Below, in pieces: positions 9,459-18,311 of a DNA stretch of 64,000 nucleotides. Origin of the DNA: Nitrospiraceae bacterium (GTDB lineage Bacteria > Nitrospirota > Nitrospiria > Nitrospirales > Nitrospiraceae). A program made the position numbers and the translations under genes. The DNA lies in NCBI GenBank assembly GCA_035623075.1, contig DASPUC010000022.1:62001-126000 (forward strand). Reading direction: 5' to 3'. Every line of letters starts with the position of its first letter. Within the stretch, counting starts at the first letter, position 1. The notes under the pieces are model-generated. The model searched no databases. It was not told the origin of the DNA and saw only the letters and a list, made by a program, of their open reading frames with translations.

Positions 9459-9532
9459 GGCTTTCAGCGATCAGCCATCAGCTTTCAGCACGTAGTATCT
9501 TGCCGAGAGCTGACTGCTGATAGCTGAAAGCT
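9459..9532. repeat. Short-motif palindromic repeat, family A (copy 2)
   Basis: Two inverted arms, GGCTTTCAGCGATCAGCCAT onward at 9459-9490 and AGAGCTGACTGCTGATAGCT onward at 9506-9532, surround a short unrelated loop. The motif is that of the spacer at 8086-8192. It lies between the permease gene and the helix-hairpin-helix gene, both on the plus strand. Confidence 0.8.
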
Positions 9533-9546
9533 ACCCTTGAGACACC

Positions 9547-10440
9547 ATGAGCATCGAAGAGAATCGAGCAGTCGCCAGCAAACTGCGAGAGGTCGCACTG
9601 CTGCTCGAAGAGCAAGGCGCGAATCGCTTCCGTGTGCGAGCCTATCGAACTGCAGCCGACACGCTTGAACGTCTGCCGACTCCCGTGACGCACATCCTGC
9701 AGCAGCAAGGCACGGACGGCTTACAGGCTCTTCCCGGTATCGGGGTGAGTCTGGCGCGGTCGATTCATACGTTGATCGTCACCGGCCGGCTGCCGATGCT
9801 GGACCGTGTCCGAGGCGAGATGGACTCGGTCGCGCTGTTGGCTTCGATTCCCGGCATCGGCCCGGCTCTCGCGACACGACTGCACGATGATTTGCATATC
9901 CATACGTTGGAGCAGCTTGAAATAGCCGCGCACGACGGACGGCTCGCCGACATTGAAGGAGTCGGCCCCAAAAAACTTCAGGGAATCATCGACTCGCTCA
10001 GCGCTCGCCTCGGTCGGATCAGAACACAGAGCCAAACCACCGGCCTTTCTGCTCCCGCCGAGCCTCCCGTCGAAGAGCTCTTCGATGTAGATCGTGAATA
10101 TCGGGAAGCTGTACAGGCCGGCATACTGCAGAGGATCGCCCCGCATCGTTTCAACCCCAAGCGGGAGGCCTGGCTGCCGATCCTCCACACCACAAGAGGA
10201 ACTCGGCACTACACCGCCACGTTCTCGAACAGCGCGCTGGCTCACCAGTTGAAGAAAACACACGACTGGGTCCTGCTCTACTATGACGACGAACACCACG
10301 GCGAGCATCAACGGACCATGGTCACCGGCCACCAGCCGCCTTTCGTCAACAAACGCGTGGTCCGGGGTCGGGAATCAGCATGTGAAGAGTATTACCGAAC
10401 CGGTGAGAGGCACACCGTCGTGGGAATTCAAAACGGATAG
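9547..10440 (+). CDS. Helix-hairpin-helix protein resembling the PolX N-terminus
   Basis: 297 residues. The first 170 match the non-catalytic N-terminal part of bacterial PolX: an 8-kDa-like domain (NRAVASKLREVALLLEEQGA, FRVRAYRTAADTLERL) and three helix-hairpin-helix signatures (LQALPGIGVSLARSI, LASIPGIGPALATRL, IEGVGPKKLQGI) expected to bind DNA backbone. The polymerase palm and PHP exonuclease domains are missing. In their place, residues about 195-297 form an unrecognised domain containing TTRGTRHYTATFSNSALAHQ and WVLLYYDDEHHGEHQRT. Such stand-alone proteins are often annotated only as helix-hairpin-helix; the role is unknown and DNA binding is inferred. The next gene, a P-type ATPase, follows closely. 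Confidence 0.82.
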   Translation: MSIEENRAVASKLREVALLLEEQGANRFRVRAYRTAADTLERLPTPVTHILQQQGTDGLQALPGIGVSLARSIHTLIVTGRLPMLDRVRGEMDSVALLASIPGIGPALATRLHDDLHIHTLEQLEIAAHDGRLADIEGVGPKKLQGIIDSLSARLGRIRTQSQTTGLSAPAEPPVEELFDVDREYREAVQAGILQRIAPHRFNPKREAWLPILHTTRGTRHYTATFSNSALAHQLKKTHDWVLLYYDDEHHGEHQRTMVTGHQPPFVNKRVVRGRESACEEYYRTGERHTVVGIQNG

Positions 10441-10460
10441 CGGAGGTGAGGCCATGCATC

Positions 10461-12980
10461 ATGGGTGAGGGCCCGTTCTGGAGCACTCCGCCGGACCAAC
10501 TCATCCGGCGATTACAGACGATACCGGAGGGCCTCGCCGGTGAAGAGGCGCGACGACGCCAAATCGACTACGCCAAGACCAGGCTTAGACCTCAGCGGAA
10601 CGTCAACGCCTTCCTTCTCTTCCTCTCCCAGTTCCGAAGTCCGATCATCCTGATACTGTTAATCGCCGCAGTCATTTCCATCTTTCTCGCAGACAGAAGC
10701 GACGCCCTCATTATCCTGACCATCATCGTCGTCAGCGCACTGCTCGGCTTCTGGCAAGAATACGGAGCCGCTAAAGCCACCGCCAGCTTGCTGGCGCTCG
10801 TTCATGTGACGACTGAAGTCTGGCGGGACGGGAAACTTGTCGAGGTACCGAGTGAGGAAATCGTGCCCGGGGACGTCGTCAGCCTCTCCGCGGGTTCCAA
10901 CGTTCCCGGCGACGGCATCGTGCTCGAAACCAAGGATCTTTTCGTCGATGAGGCGACCCTGACGGGCGAAACCTATCCGGTCGAAAAATCTCCCGCAACC
11001 GTCGCGACCGCCACCCCGCTTTCAAAACGATCCAACAGCCTCTTCATGGGCACCCATGTGGTAAGCGGTGACGCAACGGCTCTCATCGTGCACGTGGGAA
11101 AAGATACGGAGTTCGGCCGCATCGCCCATCATCTGAAACTGCGGCCACCCGAGACGGACTTTGAGCGAGGCGTCCGCCGCTTCGGGTACCTGCTGCTCGA
11201 GGTCACACTCCTTCTCATCCTGGCTATCTTCACCATCAACGTCTATCTTCAACGTCCGGTGATCGAGTCCTTCCTCTTCTCATTAGCGCTCGCTGTGGGG
11301 CTCACCCCTCAACTCCTACCGGCCATTATCAGTGTGAATTTATCGCACGGCGCAAAACGTATGGCCGAGCGGCATGTTATCGTCAAACGGCTCGCGTCGA
11401 TCGAGAACTTCGGCAGCATGAACGTCCTCTGTTCCGACAAGACCGGCACGCTCACCGAAGGGAAAATGCAGCTCCATGGAGCTCTGAATCTCGACGGTGC
11501 TGTAAGCGAACGCGTGCTCCTCTACGCCTACCTCAATGCGACCTTCGAAACCGGCTTTCTGAACCCTCTGGACGAAGCGATTCGATCACATCGCACGTTC
11601 GATGTGTCCGGTTATAACAAACTCGATGAAGTGCCCTATGACTTTCTGCGCAAGCGCCTCTCCATTCTCGTGGCTACGGCAACCGGCCGCCTCCTGATCA
11701 CCAAAGGAGCCGTCGAACAGATCCTGCAGATTTGTACGCTGGCCGAGCAATCAGATGGCACGACGGTCGCGATGCATGAGGTCATCAACGCAGTTCGAAC
11801 CAGATTTCACGATCTGAGCCGGCAAGGATACCGAGTGCTCGGCCTCGCCACACGCGATATGGGGAAACTTTCACGGATCGACACGAGTCATGAAGCCACC
11901 ATGACGTTTCTCGGACTCCTCGTATTCGTTGATCGGCCGAAAGCCGGAATCGCCGGTACCATCGCACAGCTGAAACAGCTCGGCGTCTCGCTCAAGATCG
12001 TGACCGGTGATCATCACCTCGTCGCCGAGCATGTCAGTCGGGAGGTAGGAGTGGACCATCCACGGATGGTCACAGGACGGGATCTCCGAGGCATGACGGA
12101 CGACGCCCTCCGGCAACGCGTCAATGAAGTGGATGTATTCGCGGAAGTCGAGCCCAATCAGAAGGACCGCATTATTCTCGCCTTGAGAAAATCCGGGAAC
12201 GTCGTGGGCTACATCGGCGACGGGATCAACGACGCCCCGGCCCTCCATGCAGCAGACGTCGGAATCTCCGTCGACAGCGCCGTGGACGTAGCCAAGGATG
12301 CGGCGGACATCGTCCTGCTCGAGAAAGATCTCGCCGTGCTTCTCGATGGCGTCTGCGAAGGGCGCGTCACGTTTGCCAACACGTTGAAGTACGTCTTCAT
12401 GGCAACGAGCGCCAATTTCGGAAACATGTTCAGCATGGCCGGCGCGTCTCTCTTCCTGCCGTTTCTCCCGCTCTTGCCAAAACAGATTCTGCTCACGAAT
12501 CTCTTGACCGACATTCCTGAGATGACGATCGCGACTGACCGCGTCGATCCTGAACTCATCAATCAGCCACGGCGGTGGGACATCGCTTTTATTCGGAAGT
12601 TCATGTTGACTTTTGGCTTCGTCAGTTCCGTCTTCGACTTTCTGACGTTCGGCGCACTACTCTGGGTTCTTCAGGCCTCGATGGAGCAATTTCGGACCGG
12701 CTGGTTCGTGGAATCGGTCATTTCAGCTTCTGCAATCGTTCTCGTGATTCGAACGAGGCGCCCGTTCTTCACCAGCCAACCGGGACGCTATCTCGTGTTG
12801 GCCACCCTCGGCATCGCCGCGGCGACCTTGGTGATCCCTTTTCTGCCGATTGCCGCGCCCTTCGGTTTGGCCCCCCTGCCTCCCCTCTTCCTTCTGTTGC
12901 TGGCGGCTATCTTACTCGGCTATGTGATCACAGCCGAGGTGGTGAAACGACATTTTTACGCCGGGGCACGGAACGCGTGA
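10461..12980 (+). CDS. mgtA: Magnesium-transporting P-type ATPase (MgtA/MgtB type)
   Basis: An 839-residue integral membrane ATPase (type IIIB) that imports Mg2+. Visible motifs are TGETYPVEKS in the actuator domain, phosphorylation site DKTGTLTEGKM (Asp about 326), KGAVEQIL in the nucleotide domain, and GDGINDAPALHAADVGISVD followed by the MgtA-typical SAVDVAKDAADIVLLEKDL. About ten TM helices are present, with a C-terminal helix pair ending in a basic tail. An ATG at 10461 follows GGAGGTGAGG; an in-frame GTG at 10446 would add five residues. I see no Mg2+-sensing leader. The first 25-30 residues are shorter than in enterobacterial MgtA. Confidence 0.92.
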   Translation: MGEGPFWSTPPDQLIRRLQTIPEGLAGEEARRRQIDYAKTRLRPQRNVNAFLLFLSQFRSPIILILLIAAVISIFLADRSDALIILTIIVVSALLGFWQEYGAAKATASLLALVHVTTEVWRDGKLVEVPSEEIVPGDVVSLSAGSNVPGDGIVLETKDLFVDEATLTGETYPVEKSPATVATATPLSKRSNSLFMGTHVVSGDATALIVHVGKDTEFGRIAHHLKLRPPETDFERGVRRFGYLLLEVTLLLILAIFTINVYLQRPVIESFLFSLALAVGLTPQLLPAIISVNLSHGAKRMAERHVIVKRLASIENFGSMNVLCSDKTGTLTEGKMQLHGALNLDGAVSERVLLYAYLNATFETGFLNPLDEAIRSHRTFDVSGYNKLDEVPYDFLRKRLSILVATATGRLLITKGAVEQILQICTLAEQSDGTTVAMHEVINAVRTRFHDLSRQGYRVLGLATRDMGKLSRIDTSHEATMTFLGLLVFVDRPKAGIAGTIAQLKQLGVSLKIVTGDHHLVAEHVSREVGVDHPRMVTGRDLRGMTDDALRQRVNEVDVFAEVEPNQKDRIILALRKSGNVVGYIGDGINDAPALHAADVGISVDSAVDVAKDAADIVLLEKDLAVLLDGVCEGRVTFANTLKYVFMATSANFGNMFSMAGASLFLPFLPLLPKQILLTNLLTDIPEMTIATDRVDPELINQPRRWDIAFIRKFMLTFGFVSSVFDFLTFGALLWVLQASMEQFRTGWFVESVISASAIVLVIRTRRPFFTSQPGRYLVLATLGIAAATLVIPFLPIAAPFGLAPLPPLFLLLLAAILLGYVITAEVVKRHFYAGARNA

Positions 12981-13032
12981 GGGCACCGGTGCCATCATCG
13001 ATTATTTTACATACCGCATCAGGCAGAACCGG

Positions 13033-13617
13033 TCAGAAGAGCGGGTGATGAGGTGCGGAGGTCGGTGGCGGTGGTGCTGTCCCTGGAGCCTCGCCGGCAT
13101 TTCCCAAAAATCTCCATGCGCCGTCGTCATGGACGAGATAGTGGACTTCATGAAACCAACTGTCCAACGTGATCTTCCGGCCTCCCTCGACTTCGGTCCC
13201 GTACAATCCACCGGTGCAGGTGATCTCCGCTCGGAGTTGACCTCCGGACCGGAAGAGCTTCACTTCTGAAAACAGATGAGTGGAGGACAAGTCTCGATAA
13301 TGGACAAACACCTCGCTCCAGATCCGACGCACGTCGGGCGATTTCAATCCGTGGTAGTTGTACGTTTTGGCATAGAAGTTCATGAGTCCCTCGAGGTCTC
13401 TCCTCTGCACAGCTGTTTCCGCCCGCTCAAACGCCGCCAGAATTTCTTTCAGCATAGGATGCTTCACGCCAGCATTGTGATCTGCCATCACCCGGCCGTC
13501 GATGGTCACCGATGCCTCCGGCAGCACCTCAACGGATTCCTGGCTCTCCGGCAGGAACGCGAGCCAAACCAGCGCCAGAAGCGGCAGAAATCGGAACCGC
13601 CGAAATTGGGTATTCAT
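13033..13617 (-). CDS. Secreted NTF2-like (SnoaL/DUF4440-type) protein, copy 1
   Basis: 194 residues from the ATG at 13617, which has AGGAGAATACTCG upstream. A signal peptide (FLPLLALVWLAFLPES) is followed by an NTF2-like cone domain: an amphipathic first helix (LAAFERAETAVQRRDLEGL), YAKTYNYHGL, then STHLFSEVKLFRSGGQLRAE and SWFHEVHYLVHDDGAWRFLG. It is clearly paralogous to the protein at 42131-42682, sharing NYHGLK, THLFS, TCTG, DGAWR and the final PLF. It ends with a Pro-rich tail (TAPPPPTSAPHHPLF). Ligand and enzymatic activity are unknown. It lies convergent with the mgtA-like gene, 52 bases apart. Confidence 0.8.
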   Translation of the reverse strand: MNTQFRRFRFLPLLALVWLAFLPESQESVEVLPEASVTIDGRVMADHNAGVKHPMLKEILAAFERAETAVQRRDLEGLMNFYAKTYNYHGLKSPDVRRIWSEVFVHYRDLSSTHLFSEVKLFRSGGQLRAEITCTGGLYGTEVEGGRKITLDSWFHEVHYLVHDDGAWRFLGNAGEAPGTAPPPPTSAPHHPLF

Positions 13618-13717
13618 CGAGTATTCTCCTAACAGATGGCTGAGCAGTGAGCCTTCATGATGTCGAGAAGATGGCAACCAGGCTCAGCGTCCACGATCAA
13701 TTCGTGATCCGGTGACA

Positions 13718-16456
13718 TCATTGAACCGACATCCTTTGGACGTCTTTCGTCGCACGCCAGAGTTTGAACGCCTTGTGCATCTCGCCCAAAACCAGGGGAG
13801 CCAGGGCCAAGCCGACAGCGAGCAACCAGTCGCCCGCATCCAGTGGGACCACTTTGAAGATGTCCCGCGTCCAAGCCAGTTGGACGATACAATATTGCAA
13901 CAGGGCAGACAGGATCACGGCTCCCATCAGTGCCCAGTTCGTGAGAAACCCCAGCGTGAATATCGAATATTGCGTGCTGCGACAGGTGAATGCATGGAAC
14001 AGCTGGGCTAGCACCATCACGGCAAAGGTCAGCGTACGGGCCTCTTCGAGACTCTCCCGATTCACATAAAAACTCAGTGCGAAGGCGGATACCGCAACAA
14101 AGGCGAGCAGGAGTCCTTGGGTCCCCATCAACACCAGTCGATCCTTCTCCAACACGGGCGCGCGGGGATCGAGCGGCGGGCGCCGCATGACATCCGGTTC
14201 CGGCGGATCCACTGCCAGGGCCAAGGCCGGCAGGCCATCGGTCGCGAGATTGATCCAGAGAATCTGAATCGGCAGAAGCGGGAGGGGGGACCCGACGAGC
14301 GTGGCCACGAGCATGACCAGGATTTCGCTAACATTGCACGACAGTAAAAAGTGCACGGCCTTGAGGATGTTGGCATAGATAGTCCGCCCCTCCTCGACCG
14401 CTGAGACAATGGAGGCAAAGTTGTCGTCGGTCACGACCATATCAGCGGCTTCCTTCGTCACATCGGTTCCGGTGATCCCCATGGCCACTCCGATGTCGGC
14501 AGCCTTTACGGCCGGCGCATCGTTGACCCCGTCACCTGTCATGGCAACGATCGCCCCTCTCTTTTTCCAAGCGCGCACGATACCGAGTTTGTGCTCGGCC
14601 GACACTCGGGCATACACAGTCACCCGCTCGACACATTGAGCTAACTGATCGTCGGTCACATTGGTGATGTCCATCCCGGTGAAGGCCGAACCTGCCCCGT
14701 CGGCAAGGCCCAATTCCCTGGCGATGGCCACAGCCGTGTCCTTATGGTTACCGGTGATCATCACCGTGCGGATGCCGGCCTCACGGCACTGGTGGACGGC
14801 CTGTTTGGCTTCTGTCCTCAACGGATCCTTCATCGCCGCCATGCCGAGAAACACCAAGTCTCGTTCTACGTCTTTGGGGGCGGCATCAAGTGGGGCTGCA
14901 TCGAAACTCCGCCGCGCGACTCCCAAAACCCGCAACGCGTCTTGGGCAAAGGCGGCATTCGCCGCGACGATTCGTCGCCGGTCTGAGTCTTCGAGCGGCT
15001 GAACCATTCCCTCGGAGGTCATGACACTCTTGCACCGGTTCAGAAGCACATCTACTGCTCCCTTCACATACGCGACTGGACCGCCGCCAGTCTGTCTGAT
15101 CATGGTCATCATCTTGCGGTCCGGATCGAACGGGATCTCGGCGGTCAAGGGGCATGTCGCCTCGAGCTGACTTTTATGAAGGTGCTGCTTTGCCGCCGCT
15201 ACAAGCAGCGCCCCTTCCGTCGGATCGCCGAGTACGGACCAGGCACCTCCTTGCTCTTGCAAGAGAGCCCCGTTGCACAGCACGGCTGCTTCGAGAAATG
15301 CCTGAACAGCCGGCGACAGGCGACGCAGAGATTGGCCGTCTTCAACGAACACCCCTTCGGGAATATAACCTTCGCCAGAGACTTCAATCGTCCGTCCTCC
15401 CACATATAATTGCGTGACGGTCATTTCGTTCTTCGTCAAAGTTCCGGTTTTGTCCGTGCAGATAACCGTGGTCGCTCCCAAGGTTTCCACCGCGGGGAGT
15501 CGGCGGATCAAGGCGTGTCGTTCCACCATTCGCGTGACACCCAATGCCAACGTGATAGTCACAATGGCAGGAAGTCCTTCGGGAATCGCCGCGACGGCGA
15601 GACTCACGGCCGTCAGGAACATGGTGACAAGAGGCTCTCCGCGCAAGAGGCCCAGTCCGAAGACGAGCGAAACGATCGCCATCGAGAGATAGATCAGCAC
15701 ATGTCCAAGCTGTGCAAGGCGTCGTTGTAAGGGCGTGGGCTCACGTTCGGTCTGCTGAAGCATGGACGCGATGCGTCCCAATTCGGTCCGGGGGCCAGTC
15801 GCCACCACAAGGGCGCTCGCCTTTCCTCCGACCACGTCGGTCCCGAGGAAGAGCATATTGGCCCGCTCGGCAATAGGAAGATCTGGAGCGGACAGCAGTG
15901 CAGAGGACTTCTCAACCGGCGTCGATTCTCCCGTCAGCGTAGCTTCCTGCGTGCGCAGGCGCGCGACGGAGACGATGCGCGCGTCCGCTGGAACATGATC
16001 GCCGGCCTCCAGAAGAATCAGATCGCCAGGAACGAGATCGTGGGCGGGAATCACGTGCGCCACACCGTCACGCGATACCCGAGCCATCACGATCGACAGG
16101 CGCTTCAAGGCCGCCAGTGACCGCTCGGCTTTGTACTCCTGGACGAAGCCCAGCAGCCCGTTGAGTACGACAATCGCGACAATGGCTCCGGCATCCAGCC
16201 ACTCTTGCAATATACCGGACACCACGGCAGCACCGATTAACACCCAGATGATAAGACTCGAAAATTGGGAGAGACAAATGCGGAGTAGGGAAAGAGGCAC
16301 CGCCTCCGGTAATTCGTTTCTTCCGTGAGTGATCAACCGATCGGCTGCTTCCGTTCCACTTAGCCCAGCCGACAGATCAGAGCCCAGTCGTCGCGCGACT
16401 TCCTTAGGCTCCAGAGCGTGCCACACTTCACCCGCAGGTCGGCCTCCAAGCATCAT
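13718..16456 (-). CDS. Calcium-type cation-transporting P-type ATPase (type II)
   Basis: A 912-residue P-type ATPase. It has the N-terminal cation-ATPase domain (WHALEPKEVARRLGSDLSAG), actuator TLTGESTPVEKS, the PEGLP ion-binding kink in AVAAIPEGLPAIVTI typical of SERCA-like and related type II pumps, phosphorylation motif CTDKTGTLTKNEM (Asp about 335), KGAVDVLLNRC, and MTGDGVNDAPAVKAADIGVA. The C-terminal six helices are present (HFLLSCNVSEILVML, NLATDGLPALALAVDP). Likely substrate is Ca2+, exported; Na+ or Mn2+ cannot be excluded. Stress islands in other bacteria also pair such a pump with Usp proteins. The start at 16456 is followed immediately by a second ATG. Confidence 0.92.
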   Translation of the reverse strand: MMLGGRPAGEVWHALEPKEVARRLGSDLSAGLSGTEAADRLITHGRNELPEAVPLSLLRICLSQFSSLIIWVLIGAAVVSGILQEWLDAGAIVAIVVLNGLLGFVQEYKAERSLAALKRLSIVMARVSRDGVAHVIPAHDLVPGDLILLEAGDHVPADARIVSVARLRTQEATLTGESTPVEKSSALLSAPDLPIAERANMLFLGTDVVGGKASALVVATGPRTELGRIASMLQQTEREPTPLQRRLAQLGHVLIYLSMAIVSLVFGLGLLRGEPLVTMFLTAVSLAVAAIPEGLPAIVTITLALGVTRMVERHALIRRLPAVETLGATTVICTDKTGTLTKNEMTVTQLYVGGRTIEVSGEGYIPEGVFVEDGQSLRRLSPAVQAFLEAAVLCNGALLQEQGGAWSVLGDPTEGALLVAAAKQHLHKSQLEATCPLTAEIPFDPDRKMMTMIRQTGGGPVAYVKGAVDVLLNRCKSVMTSEGMVQPLEDSDRRRIVAANAAFAQDALRVLGVARRSFDAAPLDAAPKDVERDLVFLGMAAMKDPLRTEAKQAVHQCREAGIRTVMITGNHKDTAVAIARELGLADGAGSAFTGMDITNVTDDQLAQCVERVTVYARVSAEHKLGIVRAWKKRGAIVAMTGDGVNDAPAVKAADIGVAMGITGTDVTKEAADMVVTDDNFASIVSAVEEGRTIYANILKAVHFLLSCNVSEILVMLVATLVGSPLPLLPIQILWINLATDGLPALALAVDPPEPDVMRRPPLDPRAPVLEKDRLVLMGTQGLLLAFVAVSAFALSFYVNRESLEEARTLTFAVMVLAQLFHAFTCRSTQYSIFTLGFLTNWALMGAVILSALLQYCIVQLAWTRDIFKVVPLDAGDWLLAVGLALAPLVLGEMHKAFKLWRATKDVQRMSVQ

Positions 16457-16623
16457 CGTCGTCTTATCAGGATCGGTAAGCCACGGTGCAAGGTGGAACT
16501 CGAACTATCCGGCTGTAACGGCGTGATCGCGGGCAAGGTGAGATGGAATAATAATCGAAGGGCGATACGTCTTGCCATGGTGCACTCTGACTCCGTCGAC
16601 ATTCTGGAACTTAGAAACAGCAA

Positions 16624-16658
16624 ACGGGTCGTGCGACTCACAAAGCCGCACGACCCGT
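16624..16658 (-). terminator. Strong hairpin, probable terminator of the cupredoxin gene
   Basis: A perfect 12-base stem (ACGGGTCGTGCG paired with CGCACGACCCGT) with an 11-base loop lies about 50 bases past the stop of the minus-strand gene at 16707. On that strand it is followed by TTGCTGTTTC, a weak U-rich tract. It sits between two minus-strand genes, so it would insulate the ATPase gene. Confidence 0.7.
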
Positions 16659-16706
16659 CCTCCCTAGAACCACTCACTCAAACCTTTCTCACGTTCCGAT
16701 GGATGA

Positions 16707-17195
16707 TCAGCCACCACCCACTTCGCCCTTCGTCTCAACAACCAGGAATTCTCCCTTCATGTGGGTGTGAATATCACACCAGAAGGGCACCTGCATGGTT
16801 TCGCTGATTCCGGTCGTGGGATCCGGGCGGGATTCTCTCTTAAAGGTCAAGGTCATCGTCTTCCCCGGCTCAATGTGGTAGGCCCTGATTCCTTTGCCCT
16901 TCGGGCCCCTGATCTCCACTCCGTCGCCTTCTTTGTTGATGACTCCTTCCTTGAATAGCGGTGAAGTGATCCCATGGGTCATCGTACCCTGATTACGGAC
17001 GATGATCTTGGTCAACGTGCCAGACATCGTGTGCCCCTTCACGTCGTACCCTTTGTCCGTAATCGTGACTTCGATCTTCATCTCATCCTCGGCCTGGACG
17101 GCTGATGGAATACCTGTACTGACTCCCGCGAGAGCGATGGCTCCCACAGCTATCGGAATCATCAACATACGAAAATTATAGACCGAGCCTCTCAT
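16707..17195 (-). CDS. Periplasmic cupredoxin-domain protein
   Basis: 162 residues from the ATG at 17195, which has AGGAGGGTGCT upstream; the frame extends upstream without support. A signal peptide (IPIAVGAIALAGVSTGIPSA, cleavage near VQA) precedes a beta-sandwich with likely type-1 copper ligands: His in MTHGITSPLF and Cys, His and Met in VPFWCDIHTHMKGEFLV. The expected spacing of the Cys-x-x-His-x(n)-Met group is close but not canonical, because of the CDIHTHM order. It may be a small electron carrier or a copper-binding accessory protein. A terminator-like hairpin follows it. Confidence 0.8.
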   Translation of the reverse strand: MRGSVYNFRMLMIPIAVGAIALAGVSTGIPSAVQAEDEMKIEVTITDKGYDVKGHTMSGTLTKIIVRNQGTMTHGITSPLFKEGVINKEGDGVEIRGPKGKGIRAYHIEPGKTMTLTFKRESRPDPTTGISETMQVPFWCDIHTHMKGEFLVVETKGEVGGG

Positions 17196-17825
17196 AGCAC
17201 CCTCCTGTGGTTGAAGTGAACAGTCTATGTTGTCATCAAGGTGGTATCTCATGACCCGGCCGCCAGTCGTTTCCCTAACCTTGATCATTGACTACTCCGG
17301 AGGGAGTGCAACACCGATGCCCGCTGGTTTTCCCCCGGACGGTTGTCATCAGTCACTCCTCTCTTGAAGGTGGTGTTAAAGGTGACTAACAGGGCGCACG
17401 CCTTAGGGAAACACTTCTTCACATTGTTATGTGCTACTCGACACAATACTCGCAGGGTTCCCTCCCTGTCTGTTCCGATCTGCTACAGTGCTCAGTATAG
17501 CGGTGGGGAGCTTTACCCCTGTACAGGCAGATGGGCGATGCAGGAGCGTGAGCATCCATCTCTCTCTTCAGGCACACGGTTGATAGGCAATCAACGCCTC
17601 GTCGCATTTCCGGACAGATCAAGACCCATACATTGCCCCATTCTGCTACGCCACTGAATCCGTAACTGAGTGACGTTCGCGTTGTGCACACCTTAACTGT
17701 GCTTCTTTTCAAAAGTTTTATCGTTTCGTTCCGCGAGCCTCTCATGGCATTGCTCTTGCTCAGATCCATTTTCAAGCGCATACTGCCTCAACCCCATCCT
17801 ATGAAAATAAGTGAGGGAGGTTGCC
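17196..17825. other. Intergenic region between divergent genes
   Basis: These 630 bases separate the leftward cupredoxin gene from the rightward YbaK-like gene. No reading frame shows protein-family features or an RBS. The stretch at 17303-17345 contains complementary CCGGAGGG and TTTTCCCCCGGA words that could form an imperfect hairpin. Otherwise nothing is recognised. Confidence 0.45.
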
Positions 17826-18311
17826 ATGGCTATTCTGAAAAGACTGCAGAACTATCTGGACAGCCACAACATTCCGTACGAGGTGGTGAGCCATCCGACC
17901 GCTTATACCGCACACGATGTAGCCGAGACGCTTCACGTATCGGCTAACATGTTCGCCAAGGTCGTGATAGTCAAAGCCGATGAACGTCTCTTGATGGTGG
18001 TGCTACCTGCCAGCTGGAAGGTTGATTTCAAACAGTTGAAGGATGTCCTTCGCGCAGAGAATGTCCGCCTCGCTACTGAATATGAATTCGCGCAATTATT
18101 CCCGGACTGCGACATCGGCAGCATGCCGCCGTTCGGCAATCTCTACGGGATCGAGGTCTATGTGGATGAATTGCTGACGCGCGATGAAGAGATTCTCTTT
18201 GAGGCCGGCACACATGTGGGAGCAATCAAGCTGCGGTATAAGGATTTCGCCGAGCTTGTTCACCCCAAGGTGGCGGAGTTCCACCGAGAGCCCGCGAAGC
18301 TGGAATTCTAG
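17826..18311 (+). CDS. YbaK/prolyl-tRNA-synthetase-associated domain protein
   Basis: 161 residues from ATG 17826 with GGGAGG before it. The whole protein is one YbaK/aminoacyl-tRNA deacylase domain: VVSHPTAYTAHDVAETLHVS at the N-terminus, AKVVIVKADERLLMVVLPAS including the conserved lysine, IGSMPPFGNLYGIEVYVDE, and FEAGTHVGAIKLRYKDF near the end. These proteins hydrolyse mis-acylated tRNA in trans. The GxxPPFG signature supports the family. Its stop overlaps the convergent downstream gene by 4 bases. The precise substrate (Cys-, Ala- or other tRNA-Pro) cannot be read from the sequence. Confidence 0.88.
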   Translation: MAILKRLQNYLDSHNIPYEVVSHPTAYTAHDVAETLHVSANMFAKVVIVKADERLLMVVLPASWKVDFKQLKDVLRAENVRLATEYEFAQLFPDCDIGSMPPFGNLYGIEVYVDELLTRDEEILFEAGTHVGAIKLRYKDFAELVHPKVAEFHREPAKLEF

